64,000 nucleotides of DNA, from contig CM056995.1 in assembly GCA_029891345.1 (NCBI GenBank), forward strand, positions 80,911,895 to 80,975,894, written 5' to 3'. Positions 36,845 to 48,665 of this stretch are shown piece by piece. This DNA comes from Dryococelus australis (Eukaryota; Arthropoda; Insecta; Phasmatodea; Phasmatidae). Below the pieces are notes generated by a model. It saw only the letters and a list, made by a program, of their open reading frames with translations. It searched no databases and had not been told where the DNA came from. Position 1 is the stretch's first letter; each line of letters begins with the position of its first letter. A program made the position numbers and the translations under genes.

Positions 36845-37280
36845 TGGACCCCGTGGGAACCACGCGTCCATGGTCAAGAAGCGAGGGAGCGATACGGGCG
36901 ACACTAGTAAACCGCTCCTACACGCAAGGCGTGCTATGTTTCCGTCGTAACGCTGTACTGTGCAAATTAGATCTGTAACAGTGGGATTTTATTACACGAC
37001 ATGAAAGACCATTTTCAGATTAAACTACGCCCCTATCTTTGTACTTTTCTCTTGCCGCAAGGAAACTGCATATACAAGCTTTAAAAATGCGATATTTAAC
37101 CATTTTCACGATTTTTTTCTCCAATAATATATTTAACGACAAAAGTAAAAAATGGGGCATGGATAATGTTTTTTTTTATATAAATATTTTCTGACAAAAA
37201 GTCGTATTTGCAGAACATTTATTTACCTAGATACGCGTATTCGCGCAAACAATCATTTCAAAAAATGCGGGGGCCCATCC
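36845..37280 (+). mobile_element. MITE-like repeat, copy 1
   Basis: Aligns over about 430 bp with the reverse complement of 62258-62693. Shared phrases are ggtcaagaagcgag, gatacgggcgacactag, and then the AT-rich ttaaccattttca and gaacatttatttacc. Its ends are imperfect inverted repeats around GTGGAC/CCCAT, so it is read as a non-autonomous DNA element of unknown superfamily. Confidence 0.7.
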
Positions 37281-38310
37281 TGCGTGCGTGAGCTCTAAAG
37301 GTGGGTCCACAATGTCCAGCCGATCTGCGAGGCGAGCCAGGAGCCTAACGCAGAACCAGTAGGAGACCGAATGTGACAATAGCGAGAAAAGACATCCCCC
37401 TTCCCCATGAAATAAAAATAATTTTTTGGGGGAAAATAAAACCTAAATGTGTATGTATGAAATGTGTGATCCCACTGAACCTAAACGATGTTTATAGCAT
37501 TTTGTGGTTCCATATCTGTATATTAACCCATTTAATATAAATAATAATTGAACTAAATATATCTTTTTTTTTTTCACATATGAAAAATTTGCAATCCCCT
37601 TTAAACACAAAGAACCCAAGGTTTATAGCATTTTTTTTAGTTCCGTGTGTGTATTAGTCCTCTGGTTCTACATAAAATTTTGAACTAATAATTTTAATAT
37701 AGCTTTCATATCTCAATCCAAAAATAAAAAAATTGTAATCCGCACCCCCCCCCCCCACCCCACCCAAATACATTCCTGGTTACGCCCCTGCTGACAAGGT
37801 ATGCAGATTTTCGACAGTGTATGGAAGGCAACGAGTGTGGATCAATGTCAGCGGCAGCATAGGACATAGTGAGAAACAATACATTCTACGTGCTCCAGCA
37901 GGGCGAGCATGGCTGTAATTTTGGCCCGTCATAGGCGCGATATGTCATTGCGGTGACGCTTCGTGTGAAAAAGCGAGCATGGATCGAATTCAAGCGCGTC
38001 ATAACTTCGGCGCGCCCGTCATTCGTGTGGCGCCATATGTTAGTCGTCGTAACTGCAGCACGCTGTGCGACACATTAGATGGCTGACGCTCGAGAAATAT
38101 TCTCAAATCGTATATGTCTATTTACAGGAAAATAACGGGTTCTATAAAACTTATATATGTACAAATTGAAACTTAAAGTATAAGTAAAGAGAAACTTATT
38201 GATTTACCCCCAAGATCATAATAAAACAATAAACACAACTTAAAAGATACGTGATAACTGTGGACTTTTACACTTAAATTAAACTTTTACACGGGACATA
38301 TTACAAGTTG
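37281..38310. other. Non-coding stretch with GC-rich patches
   Basis: GC-rich patches at 37290-37390 and 37790-38100 and a C run at 37744-37757 followed by ggttacgcccctg, a phrase common at the edges of old repeats. No gene is supported. Confidence 0.45.
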
Positions 38311-38379
38311 TGTGTATAGCTCAGTGGGTTAGTGCCTCGTAAATTTTAAGTTTTAGAGTTCAAATCTCCGTATACCGAA
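38311..38379 (+). repeat. tRNA-like relic or SINE head
   Basis: A box TAGCTCAGTGGGTTAG and B box GAGTTCAAATC at tRNA spacing. The T arm nearly pairs, but the acceptor stem fails at its end and the anticodon arm does not fold, so this is not a working tRNA gene. Confidence 0.55.
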
Positions 38380-38751
38380 ATTTTTGTTACTTATTTTATG
38401 TAATACATTATTGCTTTGTATAATTTATGTTATTGACAAAAAACGCTTATTACTAGAATATATTTGTATAGAAGCAATAGTACAAACTTAAGCTAAATAA
38501 AAAAACAGAGGCAGCCGATTACACTGCATGTACAGTTACTTGCGTATTATTGCTTTTATAGAAAGAAATTCTAGAAATAGACTTTTTCAGACAATAACAT
38601 AAATTATAAACAATAATGTATCACACGAAATAACAAATTATGGCAATTCTAATTATTAACATTCTTTTGATAAAAGGTAATTAAGCTGATCACAATGGCA
38701 AATTAAATATTGTGCAACCTACCATAATTTAGAAAAGTAAAATTTTTTTTA

Positions 38752-38822
38752 CATGGGAGTGAACTCTCATACCCTTCCACTCTAGGCAGATACCTTGCCA
38801 TCTGCGCTACCAAGCCAGGATA
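38752..38822 (-). repeat. tRNA-derived SINE relic
   Basis: Minus strand: TTGGTAGCGCAGATGGCAAGG (A box within) and GAGTTCACTCCC (B box) at tRNA spacing, ending in a T/A-rich tail. It is 370 bp from a similar relic on the plus strand. Confidence 0.55.
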
Positions 38823-40235
38823 TAATAATATGAGGAAAATATATAAGGCACCATTTCACTTCGAAATCGTCAAGATTTAATTTGTATATACTTACTTTTG
38901 GTTTTTCGTTTAATGGGTGCCGTTAGGATCGTTAAAACGAAGGGTATATGAGAGCACTCTTCGCCACATAATGTATAGTTTTAACTTCAAACAGATCGCT
39001 GCGATGGTTACATGAAAACTAAATTAAAGACGTATGAGCGGATTGAAAGGCTGAATGTTCATATTACCTCGTAAAATGTCATTTTGAAAGAGGAGACACA
39101 TTTTACAAAATATTTTGTATTGGTTATTAATTTATTCGTGGTCACTTTACTTGATACACGTTTAACGCCGGCGATTTTATTTTTAAAATCATTAGAGAAA
39201 GAGCAAGTTGCTAGAGATGCAGACTGAAGTGACTTGTATCTGTCCGATACTTTTGACTGATTTAACAGTGAAATTCTCACTGATTCTGTAAATACAATAA
39301 ATATTTGCAATGTGGACATTGCTATTATATCTGTTGCGCTGGAGGAAAAACTAAACTACAACACAGCGTTATCGATTTCATTTTCTTATTTTTGGCGGGC
39401 GTTTTCTATTTGCTTACAATTGCCGACAGATTATCCAACTTAAAAAAAAAAAAACATCTCTTGTGCAGTTTCTATACCAACATTTGTATATTTACACTTT
39501 TGAGCAGTCATAACCACGACGCCTTGCTTAACGACTGGAGAGCTATGACAACATGAACTGTGCTCGTATTTTTGTGCGGCCGTCGCCACATTGCCGTCAT
39601 CCGTATGACACGTCATAGCTGGGACAGTGTCGCGTAAAAGAACCATGCTCCCGCTGTAGGAACCGCTGTACTGTAAACAGCACATGTGTCAGTAGTGAAG
39701 ATTGTCGTCTACTTGACTTTGCTAGGTGGTTCTTACAGCAGCGCACTACGATTTCACACTTCCCTGCCATTGTGTTACATGGACAGACGAGATGCTGTTT
39801 ACCCGCGAGGGCATCGCTAACAGCAACAGCGCGTCTTGCGTTTAAAAAATACATTTTCGACACCATGTTCATTCAATCAAAACGCTCGGCTTAATATCCC
39901 CTTTGATTCCCCAAAATATCTGCACTCATTTCAAAAACATCATCTATAACCGTACATACTGCAATGAACACACTTCGCTATACGCCAATTAAAACAGAAT
40001 GGGCACGCTGGAAATTTATTATTCTGTTAATCGTTGATCACAGCAATGTAATAATTTGTAACATTTTCTCCAGAAATATTACACTAAACACAAAAAAAAC
40101 CACTTAATGTTGTGTTTTTTAAATACTGATACGTGTCGATGGTCTACGCTGACCTTGGCCCTTCCACGCGAGCGAGTCGAAGAGGAGAGAGATTTTGCAT
40201 GACATCTGGTGGCAAGTCATAAGGGATGTTTGATT
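38823..40235. other. Non-coding stretch left of Polinton 2
   Basis: No supported gene. A GC-richer patch at 39500-39860 has overlapping frames on both strands without a family pattern. Confidence 0.5.
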
Positions 40236-40241
40236 GACTGG
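40236..40241. repeat. Left target duplication of Polinton 2
   Basis: gactgg, paired with gacagg at 55458-55463 (5 of 6 bases), the 6-bp duplication made by Polinton integrases. Confidence 0.75.
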
Positions 40242-41440
40242 AGTAGTAGGGGCTGGATGGTTCTAGGCCACTTTTGATTAACTAAAAGGGTTTACTTGAT
40301 ATCAAAGGGTTAATTTTTAATCGCATCAACTTTTTTTAATTTCTTCTTTCTTTCTTTATGAGTTGGGGCGGGGGTAGTGGGTGCTCTGTCCGATGTTGAT
40401 GGTGTGGTGTCCTGGAGGCGACTGACCAGTGCGGTGGGTTGCCACATCTTGTATAGGTGTAGAGTTGAGTGCAAGAGTGGGCTAAGGCTATTTTTTTTTG
40501 TAATTTTTCTCATTTTGAGGTGTTTGGAGTGATGTTGGTGGTAGATAGTCGATTTTTACGAATATATTTAACACACGAGAGAATTTTAGAGTGTTTAAAC
40601 GATTTATAAGAATGGCCTGTGTAAATGTTATTTTTTTGGGTGGATATAGTATGCATCGAATCACAAATTTTCAAAACACGACTACGTGAATAATAATAAG
40701 TGCAATAACATGAGTCTCGAGCATAGAAACATAATTTACACGAGGGAGAATTTTAACTATGGGAATAACACGAGAGAAAAGTGCAAACTCACTAAACTAA
40801 ATCCAGCTAGTCAGTATGAATAAATAATATGTTTACATGATTCAGGCTGTGAATACAATTTAAACCAGACACAATATCATAATAGAAATATACGTACACT
40901 ACTTCATGCCTCTCGTACATATCTTGAGTATTTTTTAAAACACATCAGTCTGATGTGGAATCCAGCATACCAAAAATGTAGTCTTAGAAGGTGTGTGTGT
41001 GTGTGTGTTGTGGAGAGAGTCTGATTATAAACGTGTAGCGAAGCTGATAGACAATTGAAATTTACGAGAAAAACTCAGCATTCGTCCTACAACACACAAC
41101 AAAACAATTTTTAAAGTTTCACTATTTTCAGGATAATTCACTTTTAACACAAATTATTTCCGTCGAAGCGTAGGAGCACTCGGATGACGTAAAGAAGTAT
41201 TTAAGACTGCAAAGCGTAATCGTGCAACACTTTATAGAGACATACTACAAATTTCAGTTAAATCTGTGAAATTCAAGTCAGTTGGTAACAAAAAGCGCGA
41301 GTCGTTAACACAAATGGTATTTCCGTCTACCGAACACAGAAATTGAAAATCTTATCGCAAACACAGTATATCGATCCGGTCTTAACACATAAAAATTTAT
41401 ATTATCCCGATACAAGACTAAGTAAATCGCAGCTATCACC
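40242..41440 (+). repeat. Left terminal inverted repeat of Polinton 2
   Basis: Begins AGTAGTAGGGGCTGGATGG and matches the reverse complement of 54126-55457 until about agctatcac. It includes a (GT)n run near 40993-41010. Confidence 0.85.
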
Positions 41441-43273
41441 ACAGATGGTCCGTATCTGCGGTAACCACTGCGGGTTGCCTCGATGGCCGCCCAGTGTATA
41501 GAGGTGCAGTGTTTATGGAGCTGACAATGAGCAAGACCGTCGTCCCAAACATACATGAGCGACCGAATATGGCGCCGAGTGGGTCGCTGCACCCCCCCCC
41601 CCCAGTGTGCGCTGCCCCAGGTTAGCCACAATCGTTAAATGTTTTTCGGCACTAAGGCAAGATGGCGACAACTAATTAGTTGTGTTCCGATCGGAGGATA
41701 CCTGCCCGCCACCCCCTCACACCCCAACCTCCCACTTCTACCCTACACCCCTCAGAACCGGCCCGACTTCATGATGCCAGCCACCCCCTACAACCCCTCC
41801 TCAGCGAGCTCTTTGAGGTCAGTCACCCAGACTGCCTGCGAATATCAATTGTCGCAACTGATTCAAGATTGCGTAATCTGCCTACTTGTGTGCACATCGG
41901 ATCCTGCTCGCTGGTAGACACCTCTCACCCCCCAGAACTGCTCGAAGTTCAGAATGCCAGCCCCCCCTCCCACTTTACCCTACACCACTCAAACCAACCA
42001 GAGTCCAGAGGTACCTAACCTTGTCCAAACACCCCTGCACCTTCCACCCTCGTCTTCAGAGCAGCTCCGACTCCACAATGCCAACCACTCCCTCCCCACC
42101 AAGCCGTGTCCAGAGGGATGTACCCCCTACCTCACCCACTCTCGAAGGTGACTTTTTTCTGAAGACCTCCGCTATTGAACTAGCCTAGAGCTCGCAAAAA
42201 CCAGTTTTACACACCCCAGACTCGACCCTAGGAATGCTTTTTCGTATTTTTATCGTGAGTTGGCGACCCTGCAGTATCAGTTTAAAGAATGTGCCCTCCT
42301 CGCTAAAGTATTAAGAACACATATTTTATAGTGGTGGTTCCCCTGCTTTGAGCCGCAGTCCTCTGAATGCATGCCCCGAGAGATTTGGCCCGAATCGCTG
42401 CCCCATTAACCTTACGCAACATGTTGAGTATATGAACAGTGGGAATATATATATATATCCCTGAAATCAAGTTCCCAATAAGAGTCATAGATTTGACATT
42501 CCAAAAACACCAAATGTATATTTTGAATCAAGCAAACTACAATTTGTAATAGCACACAAAACTTATTTTATTTACTGTTAAAAACAGAACTATATTTACA
42601 AGTATTCAAACAAGATACATTTTATTCTCACGTTAAGAAATGTTTTCTACAAGTACTCACTCATTAGGAAATGTTTTTACTAACAATTCAACGTTTACAA
42701 GAGAAAATATTGGGAGAGATTTGCGCATCTCTTAACATTCAGGACTCGAGAGCCAATGAGGGGAGGAGCTCAGAGTCGTGAGCAAGCATGCGAGACTATA
42801 GGAAACAAGGGAGAGGGAGAGAGAGAGGGAGAGGGAGAGAGAGAGATGTCCTATAAAAACCATTGTATCAACAGAAACATCTAACACGACATCCACACAT
42901 TGTGAAATAATTTGTTTTTATGTTGTGACACACCTGGAAAATCGGGTGTGCTAACCAACACGTTACCTTTCTTTATGTCTAACCAAAAATGTTCCAACAG
43001 CAAAAAATGTATACCATGTAACATAAAATGAATTTATTTAATAATTTAAGATTCTGATGAAAGATTAACGAAACACTATGAATACAAGTGGAAATCATGT
43101 TTTTTGAAGTTGGAAAATAACGAGTTAAATCTTGTTCATACTTCTTTTACTAAAAAGTTCAAATCTGTGCAAATTTATGGAAAAAGGGTGGCCATTTTGA
43201 ATCCTCATAATGTATAACTAAGGATAAATCAATTTTTTCTCAGTCTTAACTCAGCATCAGCCACGCTCAGTTC
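41441..43273. other. Polinton 2, region inside the left repeat
   Basis: A CpG-rich patch (41440-41640), a C run (41591-41603), then a C-rich plus-strand stretch (41640-42190) with overlapping Pro/Ser/Thr-rich frames in all three phases and therefore not credible as one gene. A GA-rich run lies at 42808-42846. No family is recognised. Confidence 0.45.
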
Positions 43274-43931
43274 ATGTGTATACGGGTGCATTGCATTAGC
43301 ATAGATAATGATATCTGGCATCTAATAGACATCCAGAAAGCATCAAGTGCAAGCATTGATAACGTGAACGACCCCAGGCATACACTGCAACAACAGATGC
43401 TCATTACAATGTCTACTACAGCTCCAGATGTCCACTACAACACCACACGCCCACTACAAAGCAAGAAATACACTATTTCATCTAGAACATCATCAACACA
43501 GAATCTACAAGGCAACTCATCAAGTACAATACATCAAGGTCACTGCCGTGATAATTGCGACTCTGAACACGTTGAAACATTCCATGCGATTTTAGCCTAT
43601 GGGAAGACTAAAACCTTATTAAGTCTAGAGTGTTCCCAAGTGCAAGTGCTGCCAAAAGAATTCATAATTCATTTAACGGGTTACAAAATAAAATTAGCAT
43701 ATCCATTCCTGGATGAACATTTAAAAACTGATGAGGATATTGTATCCTATTGAAGACTGCCCTTATGGCATGCCTGCCTTTGCTAATGATGAGAACTTAC
43801 AGCACATGCGAACGGATTGTATGTCACGCAGGCTGGAACAGCTACTTGAAGCTAGAATTATTCCAGATGAAGTAATGGACAATTTTGGAGTTGTTGAAAT
43901 AGATTCTGAGGCGAGCACTGACATCTTATAA
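43274..43931 (+). pseudogene. Unrecognised Polinton 2 ORF remnant
   Basis: Coding-like plus-strand sequence: a Ser/Thr/Gln-rich N-terminal part, then AKGKT-free hydrophobic phrases such as LPKEFIIHLTGYKIKLAYPF, and a separate frame with an acidic end (PDEVMDNFGVVEIDSEAST). I recognise no domain. As part of the element it is treated as a fossil. Confidence 0.4.
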
Positions 43932-43979
43932 AATTTTATGATACTTTTTTTTTGTAAATAGAGTATAAAAAGGAATAAC

Positions 43980-44440
43980 TTAAAAATGATGTGCTACGCG
44001 AAGGGTTTCGAAAACTATCAAGACAACTCCTTTGTAATTAAGGAGCTTTCTATTTCTTATGAAACTGATGCTAATGACTAAGGTGCTATGCTTTAAATCT
44101 CCCAGGCCTTGGTATAGTTTAAAACATGAACTTAAAATGATGTTTCGGGGACAGACTTACAAGATACATAACCTGAAATAGGTCTCTGGTGTGAGCTTAC
44201 GAAAAACGTTTTCAATATGTAAATGATGCGTTACTCAAAGACTATACCATATACGTGCTTGGAACAAGGCAAAAAGAAATTTTAAAAACTTTAACAAATA
44301 CAGAAGTAATAAATATCAGAAGATACCCGACTGTTCGAGTATTCATCCAATTATCAAATGTTATAATAGAAATAGCTGTAAGGAAAAAACATTCTGGCCC
44401 AATGTAAAAGCGAAGCTTTGAAAGAATATTTGTTCCAACA
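43980..44440 (+). pseudogene. Polinton 2 ORF remnant with GFENYQDNSFVIKEL phrase
   Basis: Readable parts start MMCYAKGFENYQDNSFVIKE and later KDYTIYVLGTRQKEILKTL. I remember a family of uncharacterised ORFs in repeat-rich invertebrate genomes with GFxxxxNxFVIKE near the start and YVKG-x-EK in the middle; the match is by eye and from memory. It lies just upstream of the Cys/Trp-rich frames. Fossil. Confidence 0.35.
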
Positions 44441-44499
44441 TCCTAACTCCGTATAAAGATATTAATTTTTTCCAAAAATGGTTTGTTCCAGATAGCGTA

Positions 44500-44825
44500 A
44501 AATTTCGGAAAATGGAGAAATCCGATCCAGTGAAGACGCACTCTACTATTTTTCGAGGACTCAAGAAAGTATGGGTCCAGTCTCTAGGAAACGTATACTT
44601 TCAAACACAGATGTGCAACGGAAATGAACATTGGAATTTCGCAAAAGGTTTCGGAGAAACCTGTATACAGAACAAGTGCTGTGTGATGAAGACTGTCCTG
44701 TTTTTAATATGCTGCCTGATAGTGAACTGCCCTGTTCTTCTTGGGACCTACGTTTTAAAAATCGCAGTACAGAAATAACCAAAGAACTATGTTTTCATAA
44801 AATCAAATATAAATTCATTTGAGAA
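44500..44825 (+). pseudogene. Cys/His/Trp-rich small ORF, paralogue 1
   Basis: Contains KVWVQSLGNVYFQTQMCNGN, then EHWNF and later a LPDSELPCSSWDLRFKNRS phrase. The same scaffold (K-[VI]-[WF]-x-n-LQ-x-x-[VIM]-C-x-G-x-[ED]-HW, a Cys pair, LRPDSDLP-like) recurs in the next two frames downstream. The family is not recognised; fossil. Confidence 0.5.
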
Positions 44826-45065
44826 TTTTATGACACCACCACCACCTCATGGACTGAAACATGTAATAATAAGGAACACATCACTTAAATACAAGGCAAT
44901 AGCGCACTTCTACGAGCACCATGTGGAATGTGGGACTTTGAGGTTTGGAACAGTTTTGTTTGCGTCCGTAAATTTGATCTAACAAAATTGTCATTGAAGA
45001 ACTAATTTTACCACAAACTGGAAGAACATCTGTCTATATAAAAAAATAGATATAATCGTACACCA

Positions 45066-45538
45066 GAGCGTAAGTAATGATGGAGAGGTTCAACCCATCA
45101 CTTCAAAATGCTAGTGTTACCCTAGGATATAGGCGAGTGTGGTTTCGCATATCTGTATCTGATAGTCCACTACAGATACAGATATGCAACGGAGATGACC
45201 ATTGGAGTTTTTCAATAAGCAATCCTGAATGTATGTACGAAGAAGTTTGAGATTGCATTGGACGCAAGTGTGTAGTGTATAATTTAAGACCAGACACAGA
45301 TTTTCCGATTAGTTTAACCGTATTAGTATGGGACATGGAAGGTGAAGAAAACACTAAATATCCATCATTTTGTAAAATTAAATACAAGTTGCAAAGGGAG
45401 TATTACTCTGAACTTGTTTGGATAGAAGAATGCAACAAGCAACATTATACCTACGTCGGTGACCAAGAATTAACTTCTCCCTGCGGTATGTGGCAATGCA
45501 ATGTTTTTCAAAGCAAGAACATCTGGCAGACTATATAA
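45066..45538 (+). pseudogene. Cys/His/Trp-rich small ORF, paralogue 2
   Basis: Contains VWFRISVSDSPLQIQICNGD, then DHWSF, a Cys pair, YNLRPDTDFPIS, and a second half with ELVWIEECNKQHYTYVGDQE and PCGMWQCNVFQS. It is the longest of the set, about 150 codons. Unrecognised family; fossil. Confidence 0.5.
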
Positions 45539-45563
45539 AGGAGTTGCCTAGTATACAATAGTC

Positions 45564-45803
45564 ATGGCTAGGATCTTCAAGCCTACAGATGTAAACAAGG
45601 TCCTACAAATTGAATACAGAAAAGTGTTCTTTAAACCCTATGACCTTCTACAAGTTCATGTCTGTAAAGGTATAGAACATTGGTGCTACATTTTCGATAA
45701 CAGTGTCTGCATTCGTTTTGGTGAAGGAAAAGCATGTAACGATTGTGCTGTGAGGTATCTTCGCCCCGACAGTGACTTGCCACCAGTCTTAGCGAGGAAA
45801 TAG
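45564..45803 (+). pseudogene. Cys/His/Trp-rich small ORF, paralogue 3
   Basis: 79 codons from ATG. Starts MARIFKPTDVNKVLQIEYRK, then LLQVHVCKGIEHWCYIFDN, a Cys pair (ACNDCAVRY) and LRPDSDLPP. It matches the two upstream frames in order and spacing of Cys, His and Trp, hence a tandem duplication. Confidence 0.55.
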
Positions 45804-46021
45804 AAAAGGAACAGGGATACTGAGTAATAGCCTACCAGCTCAACAGACCTCACCAGGGCTAACGTATTTTCATCCCACTTATCGTTACGTGTCAAATAAG
45901 GAAAGTCCAATATAACTTATGCCCTATGGGATCAGGGAATTTTGCGAGAATTTACAGAAACCTGTGAAAATATTTTTTTATTTTTAAGTAATTTACTTTC
46001 CTCTAAGAGACGAAAAAAGCC

Positions 46022-46276
46022 ATGAATTCGTACAGTGCGGTGACAACAAAAAAATTTCCAGTGTGTCATATGGCTACAAACACACCTGTTCCATGTAGAA
46101 CTGAAGATGTGTACTCTCATGTTGAATCCTATCCTGATTTGGTCCAAAGCACTGTTTTACACGTCCCTGCTTGTAAAGACGATAGTGTGAAAACAAACAG
46201 ATTAAAAACAGGGCATAAGAAATGCTCACTCCTTGAAAGCAGAGGTCAAGAAGGAGATCTGGATCAAATTTTTTGA
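46022..46276 (+). pseudogene. Short ORF next to the Cys/Trp-rich set
   Basis: 84 codons from ATG with Cys and Ser residues spread along it (KKFPVCHMATNTPVPCRTED). It shares no clear pattern with the three frames upstream. Unrecognised; fossil. Confidence 0.35.
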
Positions 46277-46945
46277 AAATGTATGAAAAGTTTGTTCATG
46301 GAAGTTGCTAACAGTGTATAAAAATGTTTGTTTTTAAAGAAAAAAAATGTATTTGATAGTGTTAACATGTTTTGTGTTACGCTGTAGCTGTTGTAGAGCA
46401 AGGTGTAATTGTTGTACATTAATTTTTAGATATACCTGTATTTTTGAAAGAATTTGTGTAAAATGTTGTATTTGCTAGTGTTAAAAAAATGTTTTAAATA
46501 TATTGTGAATTCACTTGTGTTTAACATGCTAACGTTTGGAGGAAAATATGTTGCTGCAGTGCCAAAATGTTGTACATAAATTTTTTGATCAGTCTGTATT
46601 TGTATATATTTTTGTAAATAAATTCCTTTTTAAAAGCATATTTGTTTCAGTAAGAATATTTTCTCCTCAGACATTATATACATACACACACATACATACA
46701 TACATACATCCATACACATACACACATACATACACATTATATATATTACACACACACACACTTAAATTTTCTATTAAAAGTATGTTGCATTAACAAGAAA
46801 GAGTTTAGTAAAGAAAAGATTTAGATAAACAAGACTATTACTTCGCAAAAAAAAAATACTAATCAATGAACAATATATTTGAATTTGAGAAAAAAAAAAG
46901 ACGTCTGCTGGGAAAAAAAATTATAAATACATCAAATAGTTGTTA
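46277..46945. other. Polinton 2, AT-rich spacer
   Basis: Low-complexity sequence built on repeats of gtgtaaaatgttgta-like phrases, much like 52950-53470. A (CA/TACA)n microsatellite lies at 46679-46763. No gene. Confidence 0.5.
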
Positions 46946-47065
46946 AATGTCGCCTGCCTCCGTAGATATGTTGGATTAGGCAAGGAGGCTCTGCGTTCGA
47001 TTCCCGGCTAAGACATGATTATTATAAGCTGGGTTCGACTCCCGCTTAAATCATGTACGATTCCA
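46946..47065 (+). repeat. tRNA-like cluster
   Basis: Three B-box-like phrases within 100 bp: gcgttcgattcccggc, gggttcgactcccgc and tacgattccaggc, the first preceded by a D-arm-like ggattaggcaaggagg. It is read as a tRNA-derived repeat with a partly duplicated end, inserted in Polinton 2. Confidence 0.5.
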
Positions 47066-47471
47066 GGCTAGGTCTTGTATGATAATAGCCAACGTGTAAT
47101 TCGTTAACCATATTAACTAAAAGGTTTATTACAAATAAATAATAGTAAAAACAGGAATTAGTTCGTAAAAGAGTGTAGAATCTTATTATTAAATTGATTT
47201 TACCTCGTAATGCAAAAAAATCTGTATTGTAATGAAAATTGTTCGTGTAAGAATTTGTTAAATAAGAATGCAATTCAAACCTATTAGCTTAAAAAGGGAC
47301 AGATAGACAGCTTATCCACGCTAAAATAATAAAAATAAAAAATCACAAAATTCTTTTTAATGCATTCAAATTACATATTAAAATGTCTTGGTATGTATTA
47401 ATCATCTATTTTATATGCATTTCAGGTGAATAGTATGCCTTAATTTATGCAAGAAGGGAGACTGGTGAGGG

Positions 47472-47508
47472 TATAAATAGCACCTCCCACCCACTGGAGC
47501 TCATTTGC
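47472..47508 (+). promoter_or_regulatory. Candidate Pol II core promoter (TATA + initiator)
   Basis: TATAAATA at 47472-47479 and TCATTT with its A at 47503, i.e. 31 bases apart, the spacing and initiator (TCAKTY) of arthropod core promoters. The block downstream is GC-richer and ends with a good polyadenylation site (48638). Confidence 0.45.
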
Positions 47509-48665
47509 TTGTGTAACTCCATGGAGGAAACACCTCTCCTCCAGTGTGCGGACAATCAGTGGATCGGTTTATCATTGTCTAAGGCAATGGTACTGGCTGC
47601 CCTCTCGCCTCGTTCTTGACTTCGTGGGACTGTGCGACCGAGGGGACCCGGCAGTCTATCGTTTCTCCCGCGACTGTGAAAGCCTATCCGAGAAGGTTCC
47701 TGCAGCGTTCTCTGGGGACTACAATATCCCGCCCGCCCAGCAATTTAACCGCGATGGTGAAAGCAAATTTTAATGGCGTAAAGCTACTTAAAAGTATTTA
47801 ACAATGTAAGATTCATAAATTTTTACAGTGGTGAGTAATTCACATTATTTTAAAATTTAAAGAGGGTCTAAACATAAAAGCATTAACGCGAGTTTAAATT
47901 TCACTGCTATATTCTAAACACAGTCCGCTCGCTTTTTTACTAAACGCAAAAGGTGTGCACTCCAAACGTGTAGCTGGGAAAAAAAGACAAGATGGCGAGG
48001 CAAAAAATTCCAGGGAACGCTGTCAATTCATTACTGGAGGCAGGCTGTTAGGTAAGAAATTTTGCGTCGGTGAGGCACAGAAGAGGGGAAGTGTCCAGGC
48101 TCCCGCTGGTGTGCATGAGCGATCAGCAGGCATTGCGAGTCAGCAGGGGAAAAGGGAAGACGTCAGGCTGGCTTGGAGGGGAAGTGGCCAGTTTCTCCTT
48201 TTCCCTTCCCTCGTCACAACGTAGACACATCTGCAGGGTTTACGCAATGTCTCATTGGAGGAGAAAGCGAGCAGGCGGGAGGTTGTCTGTAGGGCACGGG
48301 AGGGGTAGAACGAGCGTAAGGTGGCGGACGCGGGTGCTAGCTGCAGTTTAGTCTACTACAGTTCCCCATTCTTTCATCCACTTAACGCTATGCAGATCTC
48401 CCATCCGCATGGAGCGGCCCGGCCTGTCTTGTTCCATGCTAACCTTGTTCCCGCTTCACCGTGCACGCGGCCTGTCGGCCGGCCAAGGTCTTGGCCCATA
48501 TATTATGCTTCTCCCCACCGCTATCTACCCAACTCTCATCCATGTTTAAAAGTATTTGGACTTCTACCTTTTTTGTCCCAGTTCTCGTTTCTGTCTTTCT
48601 CCAACAAACACAGCAAATTTTTGTCTAGGATGTTGCTAATAAAATTATTTTTTACTTAAATTGTG
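47509..48665 (+). other. Possible transcription unit inside Polinton 2
   Basis: GC-richer block from the candidate promoter to AATAAA at 48638-48643 with a GT-rich run just after (48661-48672). The first ATG (47521) opens only a 32-residue frame. Longer open frames overlap in two phases and use no ATG, so no protein is proposed. It could be a gene leader, a non-coding transcript, or part of an inserted repeat with its own promoter. Confidence 0.3.

Noticed and set aside
38311-38379. Functional tRNA gene
   Set aside because: The A and B boxes are good, but the acceptor end mismatches and the anticodon arm does not pair.
41639-42188. Pro/Ser-rich plus-strand frames inside Polinton 2
   Set aside because: Three phases are open at once over a C-rich stretch, which points to composition and not to a gene.
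45686-46147. Minus-strand frames opposite the Cys/Trp-rich set
   Set aside because: The conserved pattern shared by the paralogues is on the plus strand; these are shadows.
46946-47830. Solo LTR spanning the tRNA-like cluster and the TATA block
   Set aside because: It could begin TG and end CA near 47827, but no target duplication or second LTR is visible.
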